Source: Nonomuraea helvata (GTDB lineage: Bacteria; Actinomycetota; Actinomycetes; Streptosporangiales; Streptosporangiaceae). From it: a DNA stretch of 64,000 nt. Made by a program: the position numbers and the translations under genes. Positions 26,581-34,517 of the stretch are shown piece by piece. The notes beneath the pieces are model-generated. The model was not told the DNA's origin, did not search any database, and saw nothing but the letters and a program-made list of their open reading frames with translations. The stretch spans positions 62,001-126,000 of the forward strand of contig NZ_BAAAXV010000002.1 in assembly GCF_039535785.1 (NCBI RefSeq), given 5' to 3'. The stretch's first letter is position 1. Each line of letters begins with the position of its first letter.

Positions 26581-26609
26581 CCCGCCATGGTGGTCGGCCG
26601 TGGCGGGAT
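26579..26609 (-). terminator. Hairpin overlapping the LLM start codon
   Basis: A 9-bp stem ATCCCGCCA / TGGCGGGAT with a 13-nt loop lies between the FAD enzyme stop and the LLM start, and its 3' arm includes the LLM ATG. It may be a weak terminator or a translation-control hairpin. Confidence 0.4.
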
Positions 26610-26621
26610 GTCGCAAACCCA

Positions 26622-28394
26622 TTAAGGGGTGTCGGCGATGTCGTTGGCGGCCACGTAGCCGAAGGTCATGGCGGGTCCGATGGTGGACCCGGAGCCGGCG
26701 TAGCTGTGGCCCATGACGGCGCCGCTGGCGTTGCCCGCGGCGTACAGGCCGGGGATGACCGAGCCGTCCGCCCGCAGCACCCGCGCGCGGGCGTCCGTAC
26801 GCATCCCGCCCTTGGTGCCGAGATCCCCGGGGACGATCTTGAACGCGTAGAACGGCGGCAGCCACAGCGGGGCCAGGCACGGGTTCGGCTTGTTCAGCGG
26901 GTCGGCGTAATAGCGGTCGTAGGCGCTGTCGCCGCGGTGGAAGTCGAGGTCCTTGCCGGTCGCCGCGAACCCGTTGAACCGGGTGATCGTGCCGCGCAGT
27001 GCGGTCTGCGGGACGCCGATCTTCTGGGCCAGCTGCTCGATCGTCCACGCCTTGTACGCGGCGCCGCTGTCGAACCAGGAGCCGGGCAGCGGCAGCAGCG
27101 GCGCGACGTCCTTGAACAGGTACTTGTCGCGGTAGTTCTGGTCGACGATCAGCCAGGCGGGGATGTGCGGCGCGCCGGGGGTGTTGCGGTCGTACATGAC
27201 GTGCACGACGTCGCTGTAGGGGGCGCCCTCGTTGACGAAGCGCACGCCGTTGCCGTTGACGATGACGCAGCCGGGCAGGGTCCGTTCGGCCAGGCAGAAG
27301 TACGGCTGGTCGGGCAGCGGGATCATCGGGCCCCACCAGGAGTCGTCCATCAGGTCGAGCGCGGCGCCGGCGCGCTCGCCGGCCTCGATGCCGTCGCCGG
27401 TGTTCTCCTTGGCACCGATGGTCCAGCTCGTGCCGATGGGCTGGCGCTGGAACTCCGCGCGCATGGCCGCGTTGTGCTCGAACCCGCCCGAGCCGACGAT
27501 CACCCCCCGGCGAGCCCTGACCGCTCCGCCGGGCGTGACGACGCCCGTGACGCGGCCGGACTCGATGAGCAGGTCGAGCAGCGGGGTGTTCAGCTGGACC
27601 GGGACGCCGGCCGTGGCCAGCCCGGCGCGCAGGCCGCCGGCCAGGGCCTGTCCCATGGTGAGCGGCTTCTGGCCGTGCAGCGCGGCCTCGGTGCCCCGTG
27701 CCAGGCAGGCGGCGCTCACCTCGAGGCCCTTGGCGTTCACGGCGGCCAGCGTCAGCCACTTGTAGTCGGCGCTGTAGACCACCAGGCCGGCCGGGGTGGC
27801 CATGTAGGGGCCGTTGAGCCGGGCCAGCTCGGCGCCGAGGATGTTGCCGTCGAGCTGGGCGGGCTCGATGGAGCGCCCGTTCGGCATCCCGCCGGGGAAC
27901 TCCGGATAGTAGTCGGAGTAGCCCTCCATGAAGCGGAAGCGCAGCGGGCTGTTCCGCATCACGAACGAGATCATGGCGGGCCCGGCGGCGAGGAACGCCC
28001 GCTGCCGCTCGACGGGCACCGTGTCGCCGACGACGCGGGCGAGGTAGGCGGCGGCCTTGGCCGGGGTGTCGGGCACGCCGGCTGCGAGGACGACCTCGTT
28101 GCACGGGATCCAGATGCCCGCGCCCGACCGTGCGGCCGAGCCGCCGTACGTGGGGGCCTTCTCGAGCACGACGGTGCGCAGGCCGCGCTTGGCGGCGGTC
28201 AGCGCCGCGGTCATCCCGGCGGCGCCGGCGCCCACGACCACGACGTCGTACTCGGCGTCGGCGCGGGCGGGCGCGCTGCCCAGCGCCGTACCCGCCACCA
28301 GGGCGCCGCCTGCGACGGCGGCCCCTTTGAGCAGGGTGCGGCGGGTCTGACCTGCGGGGGTCAGGGTGTTGCCGGATCTCCTGGTCTCGACCAT
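26622..28394 (-). CDS. Tat-exported FAD-dependent oxidoreductase (KstD/fumarate-reductase-like)
   Basis: 590 residues. The signal has a twin Arg: TRRTLLKGAAVAGGALVAG. FAD-binding DVVVVGAGAAGMTAALTAAKRG follows, then the flavoprotein segments PTYGGSAARSGAGIWIPCN and, at the C-terminus, GLYAAGNASGAVMGHSYAGSG with GSTIGPAMTFGYVAA. The pattern matches 3-ketosteroid delta-1-dehydrogenases and related fumarate-reductase-type proteins, but Tat export is unusual for those, so a different lipid or steroid-like substrate outside the membrane is possible. Start ATG 28394; a CCAAGC palindrome lies immediately upstream. Confidence 0.88.
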   Translation of the reverse strand: MVETRRSGNTLTPAGQTRRTLLKGAAVAGGALVAGTALGSAPARADAEYDVVVVGAGAAGMTAALTAAKRGLRTVVLEKAPTYGGSAARSGAGIWIPCNEVVLAAGVPDTPAKAAAYLARVVGDTVPVERQRAFLAAGPAMISFVMRNSPLRFRFMEGYSDYYPEFPGGMPNGRSIEPAQLDGNILGAELARLNGPYMATPAGLVVYSADYKWLTLAAVNAKGLEVSAACLARGTEAALHGQKPLTMGQALAGGLRAGLATAGVPVQLNTPLLDLLIESGRVTGVVTPGGAVRARRGVIVGSGGFEHNAAMRAEFQRQPIGTSWTIGAKENTGDGIEAGERAGAALDLMDDSWWGPMIPLPDQPYFCLAERTLPGCVIVNGNGVRFVNEGAPYSDVVHVMYDRNTPGAPHIPAWLIVDQNYRDKYLFKDVAPLLPLPGSWFDSGAAYKAWTIEQLAQKIGVPQTALRGTITRFNGFAATGKDLDFHRGDSAYDRYYADPLNKPNPCLAPLWLPPFYAFKIVPGDLGTKGGMRTDARARVLRADGSVIPGLYAAGNASGAVMGHSYAGSGSTIGPAMTFGYVAANDIADTP

Positions 28395-28398
28395 GCCG

Positions 28399-28414
28399 CC
28401 AAGCATGCGCTTGG
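28399..28414. promoter_or_regulatory. CCAAGC-N4-GCTTGG palindrome upstream of the FAD enzyme
   Basis: Perfect 6-bp arms 5 bp before the FAD enzyme start. A related ACCAAGC-AAGCATTTGT sequence lies at 28488-28504 before the divergent esterase-like gene. Confidence 0.5.
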
Positions 28415-28518
28415 TTGTTTTGCCTGTCAATGCGCGGGGTGTTGACGTGACCGCCGATGCCTGGTGCCATGACCGGGGATGGTCTCTACCAAGCAAGCAT
28501 TTGTGCGGAGGAGATGTG

Positions 28519-29268
28519 ATGCGACGCTTGGCCGCCGTGCTCCTGCTGCTCGCCGCGGCGCTCGTGGCGCCCGCGACGGCGGCGTACGCCGAGACGTGCT
28601 CGGCCACGCTCCCCCACCCTGACGGCCACGGCATCACCTGCCTGCGCGTCGACCGGCACCCGCAGGGCGACGGGTCCGAGCTGCGCGACGTCACCATGAC
28701 CTCGACGGCGATCTTCCAGGCGGCCGGCGGCACCCCGGCGATCGATCCGCTCGCCCATGAGATCACCGTGCGGGTCTACCTGCCGCCCGGGTACGACCCG
28801 GCCCGGAGCACCCGCTACCGCTCGCTCTACCTCATCAACGGCGGCGGCGACAACTACACGGTCAGCTCCTCCGGGGTCTACGACTGGCCTTCCGCCGATC
28901 CGGCGGTGCTCGTGACGCAGGGCAGGTACGCGCCGTTCAGTGGCAGACTCGGCCTGTACGCGGGCGGCTGCAAGACGCTGCCGCGCGACTCGTCGGGCGC
29001 GTACGTGCTCGGCGACGGCGACGACCCGGCCCCCGCGGAGTGCGGCTACAGCACCACCTCGCCGGAGAACACGCAGGCGGGTGGGGTCAACGAGGCCATA
29101 CTCGGCTCGTACGCCAGTGTCTTCGACCAGACGCTGACCGGCCTCGGGGTGCGCCACCGCTACTGCTACGGCACGGGCGGCCACGACTGGAACTCCTGGC
29201 CCGCCGTCCTGGTCGACTTCCTCCAGTACGCCTACGGCACCGCCCCGGCCCGCTGCCCCAACGCCTGA
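28519..29268 (+). CDS. Secreted esterase-like protein lacking the nucleophile motif
   Basis: 249 residues with GGAGGAG before the ATG. Sec signal MRRLAAVLLLLAAALVAPAT, mature start near ETCSATL. The first half resembles esterase-D/mycolyltransferase-like proteins (VRVYLPPGYDPA, YRSLYLINGGGDNY) and the last part carries the usual C-terminal His region (YGTGGHDWNSWPAVLVDF). The central GxSxG region is absent, and the protein is about 100 residues shorter than intact relatives, so an in-frame deletion has probably removed the catalytic core. Six Cys in the mature part suggest disulfides. Confidence 0.75.
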   Translation: MRRLAAVLLLLAAALVAPATAAYAETCSATLPHPDGHGITCLRVDRHPQGDGSELRDVTMTSTAIFQAAGGTPAIDPLAHEITVRVYLPPGYDPARSTRYRSLYLINGGGDNYTVSSSGVYDWPSADPAVLVTQGRYAPFSGRLGLYAGGCKTLPRDSSGAYVLGDGDDPAPAECGYSTTSPENTQAGGVNEAILGSYASVFDQTLTGLGVRHRYCYGTGGHDWNSWPAVLVDFLQYAYGTAPARCPNA

Positions 29269-29340
29269 CGCGGTGATCCGCCGGGGCCGTTGCGGCGAAT
29301 ACGTACCGGGTCCATTCACCGATCTGGAAGGAGGCGCATC

Positions 29341-29445
29341 ATGGCTCGTTGGCGCCGATTCGTGCTGACCCTGACCGTCGCGTTGTTCGCGGTGGTGGCG
29401 GTGGCGACCGCCGCGTCGGCCGGCATCCAGGGCAGCGGTTTCTGA
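29341..29445 (+). CDS. 34-residue secreted peptide
   Basis: Short ORF with an excellent ribosome site (GGAAGGAGG, 7 bases before ATG). It is almost wholly a signal peptide: basic MARWRRF, hydrophobic VLTLTVALFAVVAVATA, cleavage site ASA, leaving the mature heptapeptide GIQGSGF. A hairpin terminator follows at 29458-29489. No family recognised. A released heptapeptide could be a signal or a stub; coding status rests on the ribosome site, signal-peptide composition and terminator. Confidence 0.65.
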   Translation: MARWRRFVLTLTVALFAVVAVATAASAGIQGSGF

Positions 29446-29457
29446 GCCGCCCGCGAA

Positions 29458-29489
29458 GGGACGGTCAGGGGTCGCCCTCTGGCCGTCCC
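29458..29489. terminator. Hairpin terminator after the short peptide gene
   Basis: GGGACGGTCA pairs with TGGCCGTCCC (one G-T pair) around a 12-nt loop, between the convergent peptide and P450 genes. Confidence 0.65.
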
Positions 29490-29496
29490 GTCAGGG

Positions 29497-30693
29497 TCAC
29501 CAGGCCACGTGGAGCGAGCGCACCCCGTACACGACGTTGAAGGAGCGGAACTCGGCGGGCGGCCCGGCCTCGCGCAGCCCTGGGAAGCGCTCGAACAGGG
29601 CGGGGAAGGCGATCTGCATCTCCATCCTGGCCAGCGGCGCGCCCAGGCAGTGGTGCACGCCGTGGCCGAAGGCCAGGTGCCCCATGTCGCCGCGGGCGAT
29701 GTCGAGCCGGTCGGGATCGGAGATGAAGTCCGGGTCGCGGTTGGCCGCGGGCAGCGCGCACACCACCAGGTCCCCCGCCGCGATGTGCCGGCCGGCCAGC
29801 TCGACGTCGGCGGTGGCGACCTTGACCGTGCCCGTGTGCACGATGCTGAGCCAGCGCAGCAGCTCCTCCACCGCCGCGCCGATCCGCGACGGCTCCTTCC
29901 TGAGCAGCTCCAGCTGGTCGGGGTTGCGCAGCAGGGCCAGGGTGCCGAGGCCGAGCATGTTGGAGGTGGTCTCGTGGCCGGCCAGCAGGAGCAGCCCGGC
30001 GATGCCGATGAGCTCGTCGGTGCTCAGGTCGTCGCCGTGCTCGCGGACGAGCATGCCGAGCAGGTCCTCGCCCGGCTCGGCCCGGGTGCGGGCGACCAGC
30101 TCGGCCATGTAGGCGCGCGACTCGAGCTGCGCCGCCGCCCGCTCCTGCGCGGGCAGCGAGATGTCGAGGATCTTGCCGGTACGCCGCTGGAAGTCGTCCC
30201 GGTCGGCGTACGGCACGCCCAGCAGCTCGCAGATCACCAGTGACGGGACCGGCAGGGCGAAGGACGGGACCAGGTCGGCGGGCGGGCCTGCGGCCTCCAT
30301 GGCGTCCAGGTGCTCGGTGACGATGTCCTTGACACGCGGCTCCAGGCGGCGCATCCGCCGCATGGTGAACTCGGGCGTCAGCATCCTGCGCAGCCGGGTG
30401 TGCTCGGGAGGGTCGAAGGCCAGCAGGTTGCCCGCCCGCAGCTTCTTGATCTCCTCTTCACTCACCGGCGGCATGCCGGGCGCCCTGAACACGGCACGCT
30501 GGGCGTTGCTGAAGCGCGCGGGGTCTCCGAGCACCTCTCTGACGTCGGCGAAGTGGCTGACCATCCAGGCATCGAAGCCGAACGCCGTCTTCACCCGCTG
30601 GACGCGCTCCCCGTCGCGCGCCGCGGTGAGCTCGGGATCCGGGTCGAACGCCGCGCGCCGCATGTACAGGGGCAGGGTCACAGACTCGCTCAT
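29497..30693 (-). CDS. Cytochrome P450
   Basis: 398 residues, bacterial class I size. I-helix LLLAGHETTSNM, K-helix EELLRWLS (E-x-x-R), heme loop FGHGVHHCLGAPLAR with the Cys ligand, and LLAFDPPEHTRLRRML in the B-C region. Soluble; needs external ferredoxin and reductase, none of which is nearby. Its own promoter region carries a perfect palindrome (30732-30745), so it is probably controlled separately from the CdsA-like gene that ends 67 bp upstream. Confidence 0.95.
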   Translation of the reverse strand: MSESVTLPLYMRRAAFDPDPELTAARDGERVQRVKTAFGFDAWMVSHFADVREVLGDPARFSNAQRAVFRAPGMPPVSEEEIKKLRAGNLLAFDPPEHTRLRRMLTPEFTMRRMRRLEPRVKDIVTEHLDAMEAAGPPADLVPSFALPVPSLVICELLGVPYADRDDFQRRTGKILDISLPAQERAAAQLESRAYMAELVARTRAEPGEDLLGMLVREHGDDLSTDELIGIAGLLLLAGHETTSNMLGLGTLALLRNPDQLELLRKEPSRIGAAVEELLRWLSIVHTGTVKVATADVELAGRHIAAGDLVVCALPAANRDPDFISDPDRLDIARGDMGHLAFGHGVHHCLGAPLARMEMQIAFPALFERFPGLREAGPPAEFRSFNVVYGVRSLHVAW

Positions 30694-30731
30694 ACCGGCT
30701 CCTCGAAGGATCGGACTGTCGCCGCGAAACT

Positions 30732-30745
30732 GATAGAAGTCTATC
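30732..30745. promoter_or_regulatory. Palindromic operator upstream of the P450 gene
   Basis: GATAGA-AG-TCTATC, perfect 6-bp arms, about 40 bp before the P450 start. The form resembles TetR-family operators; no TetR gene is adjacent. Confidence 0.55.
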
Positions 30746-30760
30746 GCTTGGTGCTCCGCA

Positions 30761-31564
30761 TCACGCGAACAGCAGCGCCAGGCCGAGCGTGAACAGCAGG
30801 GAGTCCAGCCGGTCCAGCAGCCCGCCCGCCCCTGCCAGCCACGACGCCGAATCCTTGGCCCCCGCTCCCCGCTTGACCATCGACTCCAGCAGATCGCCCA
30901 GCGGCGCGCCCACGACGACGGCCAGCGCCAGCGGGACCGTGAGCGCGCCCAGCGCCGCAAGCACCCCCAGCCCGGCGGCGGCCCCGGCCGCCGCCCCGCT
31001 CCACCGCTTGGCAGGCGACAACGGCGACAGCGCGGGCCCGCCCAGCAGCCGCCCGCCGAACGAGGCCGCGATGTCGCCCACCGACACCGCGACGAACACC
31101 GCCAGCACGGCATCGCCGAGCAGCACCACTCCCACCAGCGGCAGGAACCACACCACTCCGAACACGCCCAGCGACGCCCGCCTGAGCCCGCCCGCCGCGT
31201 CCCCGGACAGCAGCGGGACGAGGACCACCGCCAGCACCCCGGCGATCACCGCCTGCACCAGGTACGCCGGCGCCAGCCATGCCACCAGTGGCGTGGCGGC
31301 CACCGCCGCCACGAGCGCCACGCGGTCGGCGACGGCCAGCTTCAGCAGCCCGCCGTACTCCAGAGCGCACACGATCCCCGCCGCCACGGCCAGCGCGGCG
31401 GCCCCGCCTCGACCGGCGTACAGGGCGGCGACCACCACGGGCACGGCCACCGCCCAGGCGCACCAGCGCAGGATGTATTCGCGCCTGCGCGACAGGGCGA
31501 CGGCGATCCCGCCGACGGCAAGCGCTCCCGCCACGTACGGGACCGCTGTGGCGGGCGTGATCAT
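30761..31564 (-). CDS. CdsA-like phosphatidate (CTP) cytidylyltransferase
   Basis: 267 residues, about eight transmembrane segments. The CdsA signature region is present at the C-terminus: PLGDLLESMVKRGAGAKDSA followed by LLDRLDSLLF, with VSVGDIAASFGGRLLG and LSPAKRWSGAAAG before it. CdsA activates phosphatidic-acid-type lipids as CDP derivatives in the membrane. The ATG overlaps the stop of the fusion gene in an ATGA junction, so the two are translationally coupled and the substrate is likely the product of that fusion protein. It is probably a dedicated paralogue and not housekeeping CdsA. Confidence 0.88.
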   Translation of the reverse strand: MITPATAVPYVAGALAVGGIAVALSRRREYILRWCAWAVAVPVVVAALYAGRGGAAALAVAAGIVCALEYGGLLKLAVADRVALVAAVAATPLVAWLAPAYLVQAVIAGVLAVVLVPLLSGDAAGGLRRASLGVFGVVWFLPLVGVVLLGDAVLAVFVAVSVGDIAASFGGRLLGGPALSPLSPAKRWSGAAAGAAAGLGVLAALGALTVPLALAVVVGAPLGDLLESMVKRGAGAKDSASWLAGAGGLLDRLDSLLFTLGLALLFA

Positions 31565-33321
31565 CCGGCGTCCATGACGGCGGCCACCGTTGCGGCGACG
31601 CGTTCGTTGGCGTCCGCGTCGCGTACCGAGACGCGAACGGTCCTGCCCTCGAAGGCGGGCGACAGCGGCGACAGGTCGCGCAGGAACACCCCGCGCCGCC
31701 GGCACGCCGCCACCAGCCGGGCCGCGCCAGGACCGCCCCGGGCCAGCGTCAGCAGGACGAAGTTGGCCACCGACTCGTGGACGCCCAGGCCGCCGTCGAT
31801 CGCGGCCAGCTGTTGCGCGAGGTCGGCACGTAACGTACGCGTCTGAATCCAGCGTGCGCCGTAGTAGCCGGGGTCGCGCAGCGCGTGGACGGCGGCGATC
31901 TGGGCCGGCAGGCTCACGCCCCACGGCGGGGCCCAGCGCCGCACCCCGGCGACGATCTCCGCCGGGCCGGCCAGATAGGCCACCCGCAACCCGGACAGGG
32001 CGTACATCTTCGACATCGACTTGCACACCACGACGTTCTCGGACGCGGCGGCGTACGTCTCCAGCGAGGGCTCACCCTCCACGTAGCCGACGTACGCCTC
32101 GTCGAGCCAGAAGCGCGTGCCGTCCGGCGCGTCCTCGATCACCCGCCGCAGGTCGCCCGCGTCGGTGTGCACCCCTGTGGGGTTGTTGGGGTTGACGATG
32201 ACCACCAGGTCGTAGCGTTCGCGCAGGGCGTCGCGGAGCCGGTCGAGGTCGATCCGCCAGCCGTCGGCCCGCCGCAGCGCGAACCGGTCGGCGCGGCAGC
32301 CGATCACCCGCTCGGCGACGTGCGCGTACTCACCGTAGGCCGGGTCCAGCAGCAGCACCCGCGACGAGCCGTCCAGCCAGCCGCGGAACGCGCGGAAGAT
32401 CAGGTCCGACGAGCCCGCCCCGGTCGCGACCGCCGGCTCGGGCAGGCCGCGCCGTTCGGCGATCTCCTCCACCAGCCCCTCGGGGTAGGCCGGAGGAGAG
32501 GTACGCGCCAGCCACCCCTGGTCGTCGGCCAGCGCCTCCACCACGGCGGGCGCGGGCGGGAACCAGGCGTCGAGCACATCGGCGGGGACCACGTCCCCGC
32601 GCGCCTTCACCGTGTCGAACCGTCGGCCCAGCACGCCGATCGACGCGCCCCCATGCCGGCAGCCGCCCGCGCCACCGCCCACGCCGCCGTCCACGCCGCC
32701 GGGCACGCCGCCGGGCACGCCGCCAGGCAGGAACGGCATGTCCAGGCTCCAGCGCACCCTCGGCTCGAGCGCGCGCAACAACGGCCCGTACAGCCGCAGC
32801 GCGCGGGAGGCCAGCTCGTGCACCTGCCCGGACAGCACTTCGAAGGTGACGGCGCCCGACCGCACCCGCGTCCCGATGCCGCTCAGCCCGGCCGCCACGT
32901 ACATGCCGAGGATCTCCGACCGCCCCAGCGCCACGACGGTCCTGCCGCCGTGCTCGGCCACCCAGCGCAGCGCCGCGTGCATGAGCAGCGCCGCCGCCGC
33001 GCTCCCCCGCCAGCGCGGCGCCACGGTCAGGATACGGATCTCGAACAGCCCGTCCTGGCCGAGCAGCGGATGACCGTCGCGGGTGAGGTACTTGTCGATG
33101 GAGTAGCGGCCCGCCCAGGGCGGCGTCACGCTGACGAACCCGACGGGTTCGCCGTCACTGGCGGCGATGAGGTAGACGTTGCCGCCGTCGAGCTCGTCGG
33201 TCAGGCGTTCGGCCTGGTTGGGGACGTGCTGGCCCAGCTCACGCGCGTAGACCTCGTGCCGCAGCCGGTAGATCCACTCGCGGTCGTCCGCCGTTCCCGG
33301 GCGTATTTCCAGCATGGTCAT
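31561..33321 (-). CDS. GNAT/FeeM-like N-acyltransferase fused to a PLP aminotransferase
   Basis: 586 residues in two domains. Residues 1-190 are an acyltransferase of the GNAT/autoinducer-synthase-like fold (RLRHEVYARELGQH, FEIRILTVAPRWRGSAAAAL). A Gly-rich linker follows (199-220, GGVPGGVPGGV type). Residues 225-586 are a fold-type I aminotransferase close to the HisC/CobD group: VNPNNPTG at 377-384, Asp407 in LDEAYVGY, PLP Lys438 in KSMSK, Arg446 in SGLRVAY. The start may be 33321 or 33315. Coupled to CdsA-like by ATGA overlap. It plausibly makes an amino-phosphate compound and N-acylates it. Confidence 0.88.
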   Translation of the reverse strand: MTMLEIRPGTADDREWIYRLRHEVYARELGQHVPNQAERLTDELDGGNVYLIAASDGEPVGFVSVTPPWAGRYSIDKYLTRDGHPLLGQDGLFEIRILTVAPRWRGSAAAALLMHAALRWVAEHGGRTVVALGRSEILGMYVAAGLSGIGTRVRSGAVTFEVLSGQVHELASRALRLYGPLLRALEPRVRWSLDMPFLPGGVPGGVPGGVDGGVGGGAGGCRHGGASIGVLGRRFDTVKARGDVVPADVLDAWFPPAPAVVEALADDQGWLARTSPPAYPEGLVEEIAERRGLPEPAVATGAGSSDLIFRAFRGWLDGSSRVLLLDPAYGEYAHVAERVIGCRADRFALRRADGWRIDLDRLRDALRERYDLVVIVNPNNPTGVHTDAGDLRRVIEDAPDGTRFWLDEAYVGYVEGEPSLETYAAASENVVVCKSMSKMYALSGLRVAYLAGPAEIVAGVRRWAPPWGVSLPAQIAAVHALRDPGYYGARWIQTRTLRADLAQQLAAIDGGLGVHESVANFVLLTLARGGPGAARLVAACRRRGVFLRDLSPLSPAFEGRTVRVSVRDADANERVAATVAAVMDAG

Positions 33322-33385
33322 GCCTATCCGACGTACACCGCGACCAGCCGGTTTCCGGGCATGCGCCCGGCCCTATGCTCTGCGT

Positions 33386-33772
33386 GTGACAACTGAACGC
33401 ACGCGTGACGACGCGCCGCGGCCCGTGCCGAAAGCCGGGGATCGGCTGCGGAGGGCCGGCTGGGGAGCGCTGGCACTGTTCCTGGCCGCGTTCGGGGCTT
33501 TCGAGAGCGTCAAGTACGGTCTGCCGACCACGGTCGCCGCGCTGGCGTTCTTCGCGCTGCCCGACCTGGCGCGCCTGGCCGGGGTCCGCCCGCCCGGGCC
33601 GCTCCATCACGCCGTGCACCGCGTGTGGATCCCGCTCGTGGTGGCGGTCGGCTACTCCATGGGGCCGATCGTGTGGCCGCCGCTCTTCACCGCCGCCCTC
33701 GGGTGGCTGACCCGCATCGCCCTCGAGCGGGCGCTCGGACGCGGGCTGGCGTCGCGGCCGCCTGCCCGCTAG
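33386..33772 (+). CDS. Small membrane protein
   Basis: 128 residues from a GTG at 33386, about three transmembrane segments (GWGALALFLAAFGAFESV, PTTVAALAFFALPDLARL, WIPLVVAVGYSMGPIVWPP). It is divergent from the fusion gene with 64 bp between. Similar small YkuD-unrelated integral proteins of unknown function are common in actinobacteria; no family recognised. Confidence 0.7.
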   Translation: MTTERTRDDAPRPVPKAGDRLRRAGWGALALFLAAFGAFESVKYGLPTTVAALAFFALPDLARLAGVRPPGPLHHAVHRVWIPLVVAVGYSMGPIVWPPLFTAALGWLTRIALERALGRGLASRPPAR

Positions 33773-33915
33773 GCCTGCTCACTGACGCGGGTGGAATGCC
33801 CGGTAAATGTCCGGCTGTTGCCCTCGACCGGCACGCGGCTGACGCCCGACACTTACGAAGAGCCGATATTCACCGCGAGCGGCAATGCACGTTCACAACT
33901 TCGAAAAGGAGAGAG

Positions 33916-34407
33916 GTGCGTTCAGTGCGTGCAGCGGTAAAAGCGAGTCGATCGCCGAGGAGGGTGTCAGCGTGGGCGGTGGCCCTCGCCACTCTCTTCT
34001 CCCTTCTTTCGATCGGGACCTATCCGGCAGCGGCGGCATCGGCCCGTCTCGTCGCCAACCCGGCGGTAACCCCTGAGAGCTTGGGGACCACCTTCGGCAA
34101 CGACTTCTTCCCCCGCACCGACGCAGGCGCCGCGGCAGCGCAAGCAGCTGTTCGCGACCATTGCGGGGATAACGTCTGTGTCATCACGGTCCAGGCATCC
34201 ACCAATCGCTTCGAGGTGATGTGGCTAGGGGGCTGCACCACCTGGCATCTGTACAACTTCTGGGGCTACTTCCACGCCAAGAATGGCGGATCATTGAGGG
34301 TCGACTTCCTCAACTCGGCACGTCAGACGATCGGCAGCTTCAAAGGCGGAAAATTCGACGTCGTGTATTGGGACCCGATCTATTACATAAGGACCTGTAA
34401 CAGGTGA
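33916..34407 (+). CDS. Secreted hypothetical protein with four cysteines
   Basis: 163 residues from GTG 33916 (GTG 33925 also possible), after AAGGAGAG. Sec signal: KASRSPRRVSAWAVALATLF then SLLSIGTYPAAAASA. The mature part of about 120 residues has Cys in RDHCGDNVC, GGCTTWHL and IRTCNR, enough for two disulfides, and ends in a Tyr/Trp-rich strand region (VYWDPIYYIRT). No family recognised. A strong terminator follows. Confidence 0.8.
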   Translation: MRSVRAAVKASRSPRRVSAWAVALATLFSLLSIGTYPAAAASARLVANPAVTPESLGTTFGNDFFPRTDAGAAAAQAAVRDHCGDNVCVITVQASTNRFEVMWLGGCTTWHLYNFWGYFHAKNGGSLRVDFLNSARQTIGSFKGGKFDVVYWDPIYYIRTCNR

Positions 34408-34458
34408 CAGACCTTGACCGGCGACGTACCTGAAGATCAGCCGATCGTGGCCTGACCT

Positions 34459-34499
34459 CTGCCCCGGCGACAAGACGTTCCTGCCTGTCGCCGGGGCAG
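34459..34499. terminator. Bidirectional hairpin terminator
   Basis: Perfect 14-bp stem CTGCCCCGGCGACA / TGTCGCCGGGGCAG, 13-nt loop, between the convergent secreted protein and dehalogenase-like genes. Confidence 0.85.
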
Positions 34500-34517
34500 T
34501 CGGCATGTGGGGTGCTT

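Noticed and set aside
26706..28445. 579-codon plus-strand frame opposite the FAD enzyme
   Set aside because: Antisense shadow with Gly/Arg/Val-rich nonsense composition.
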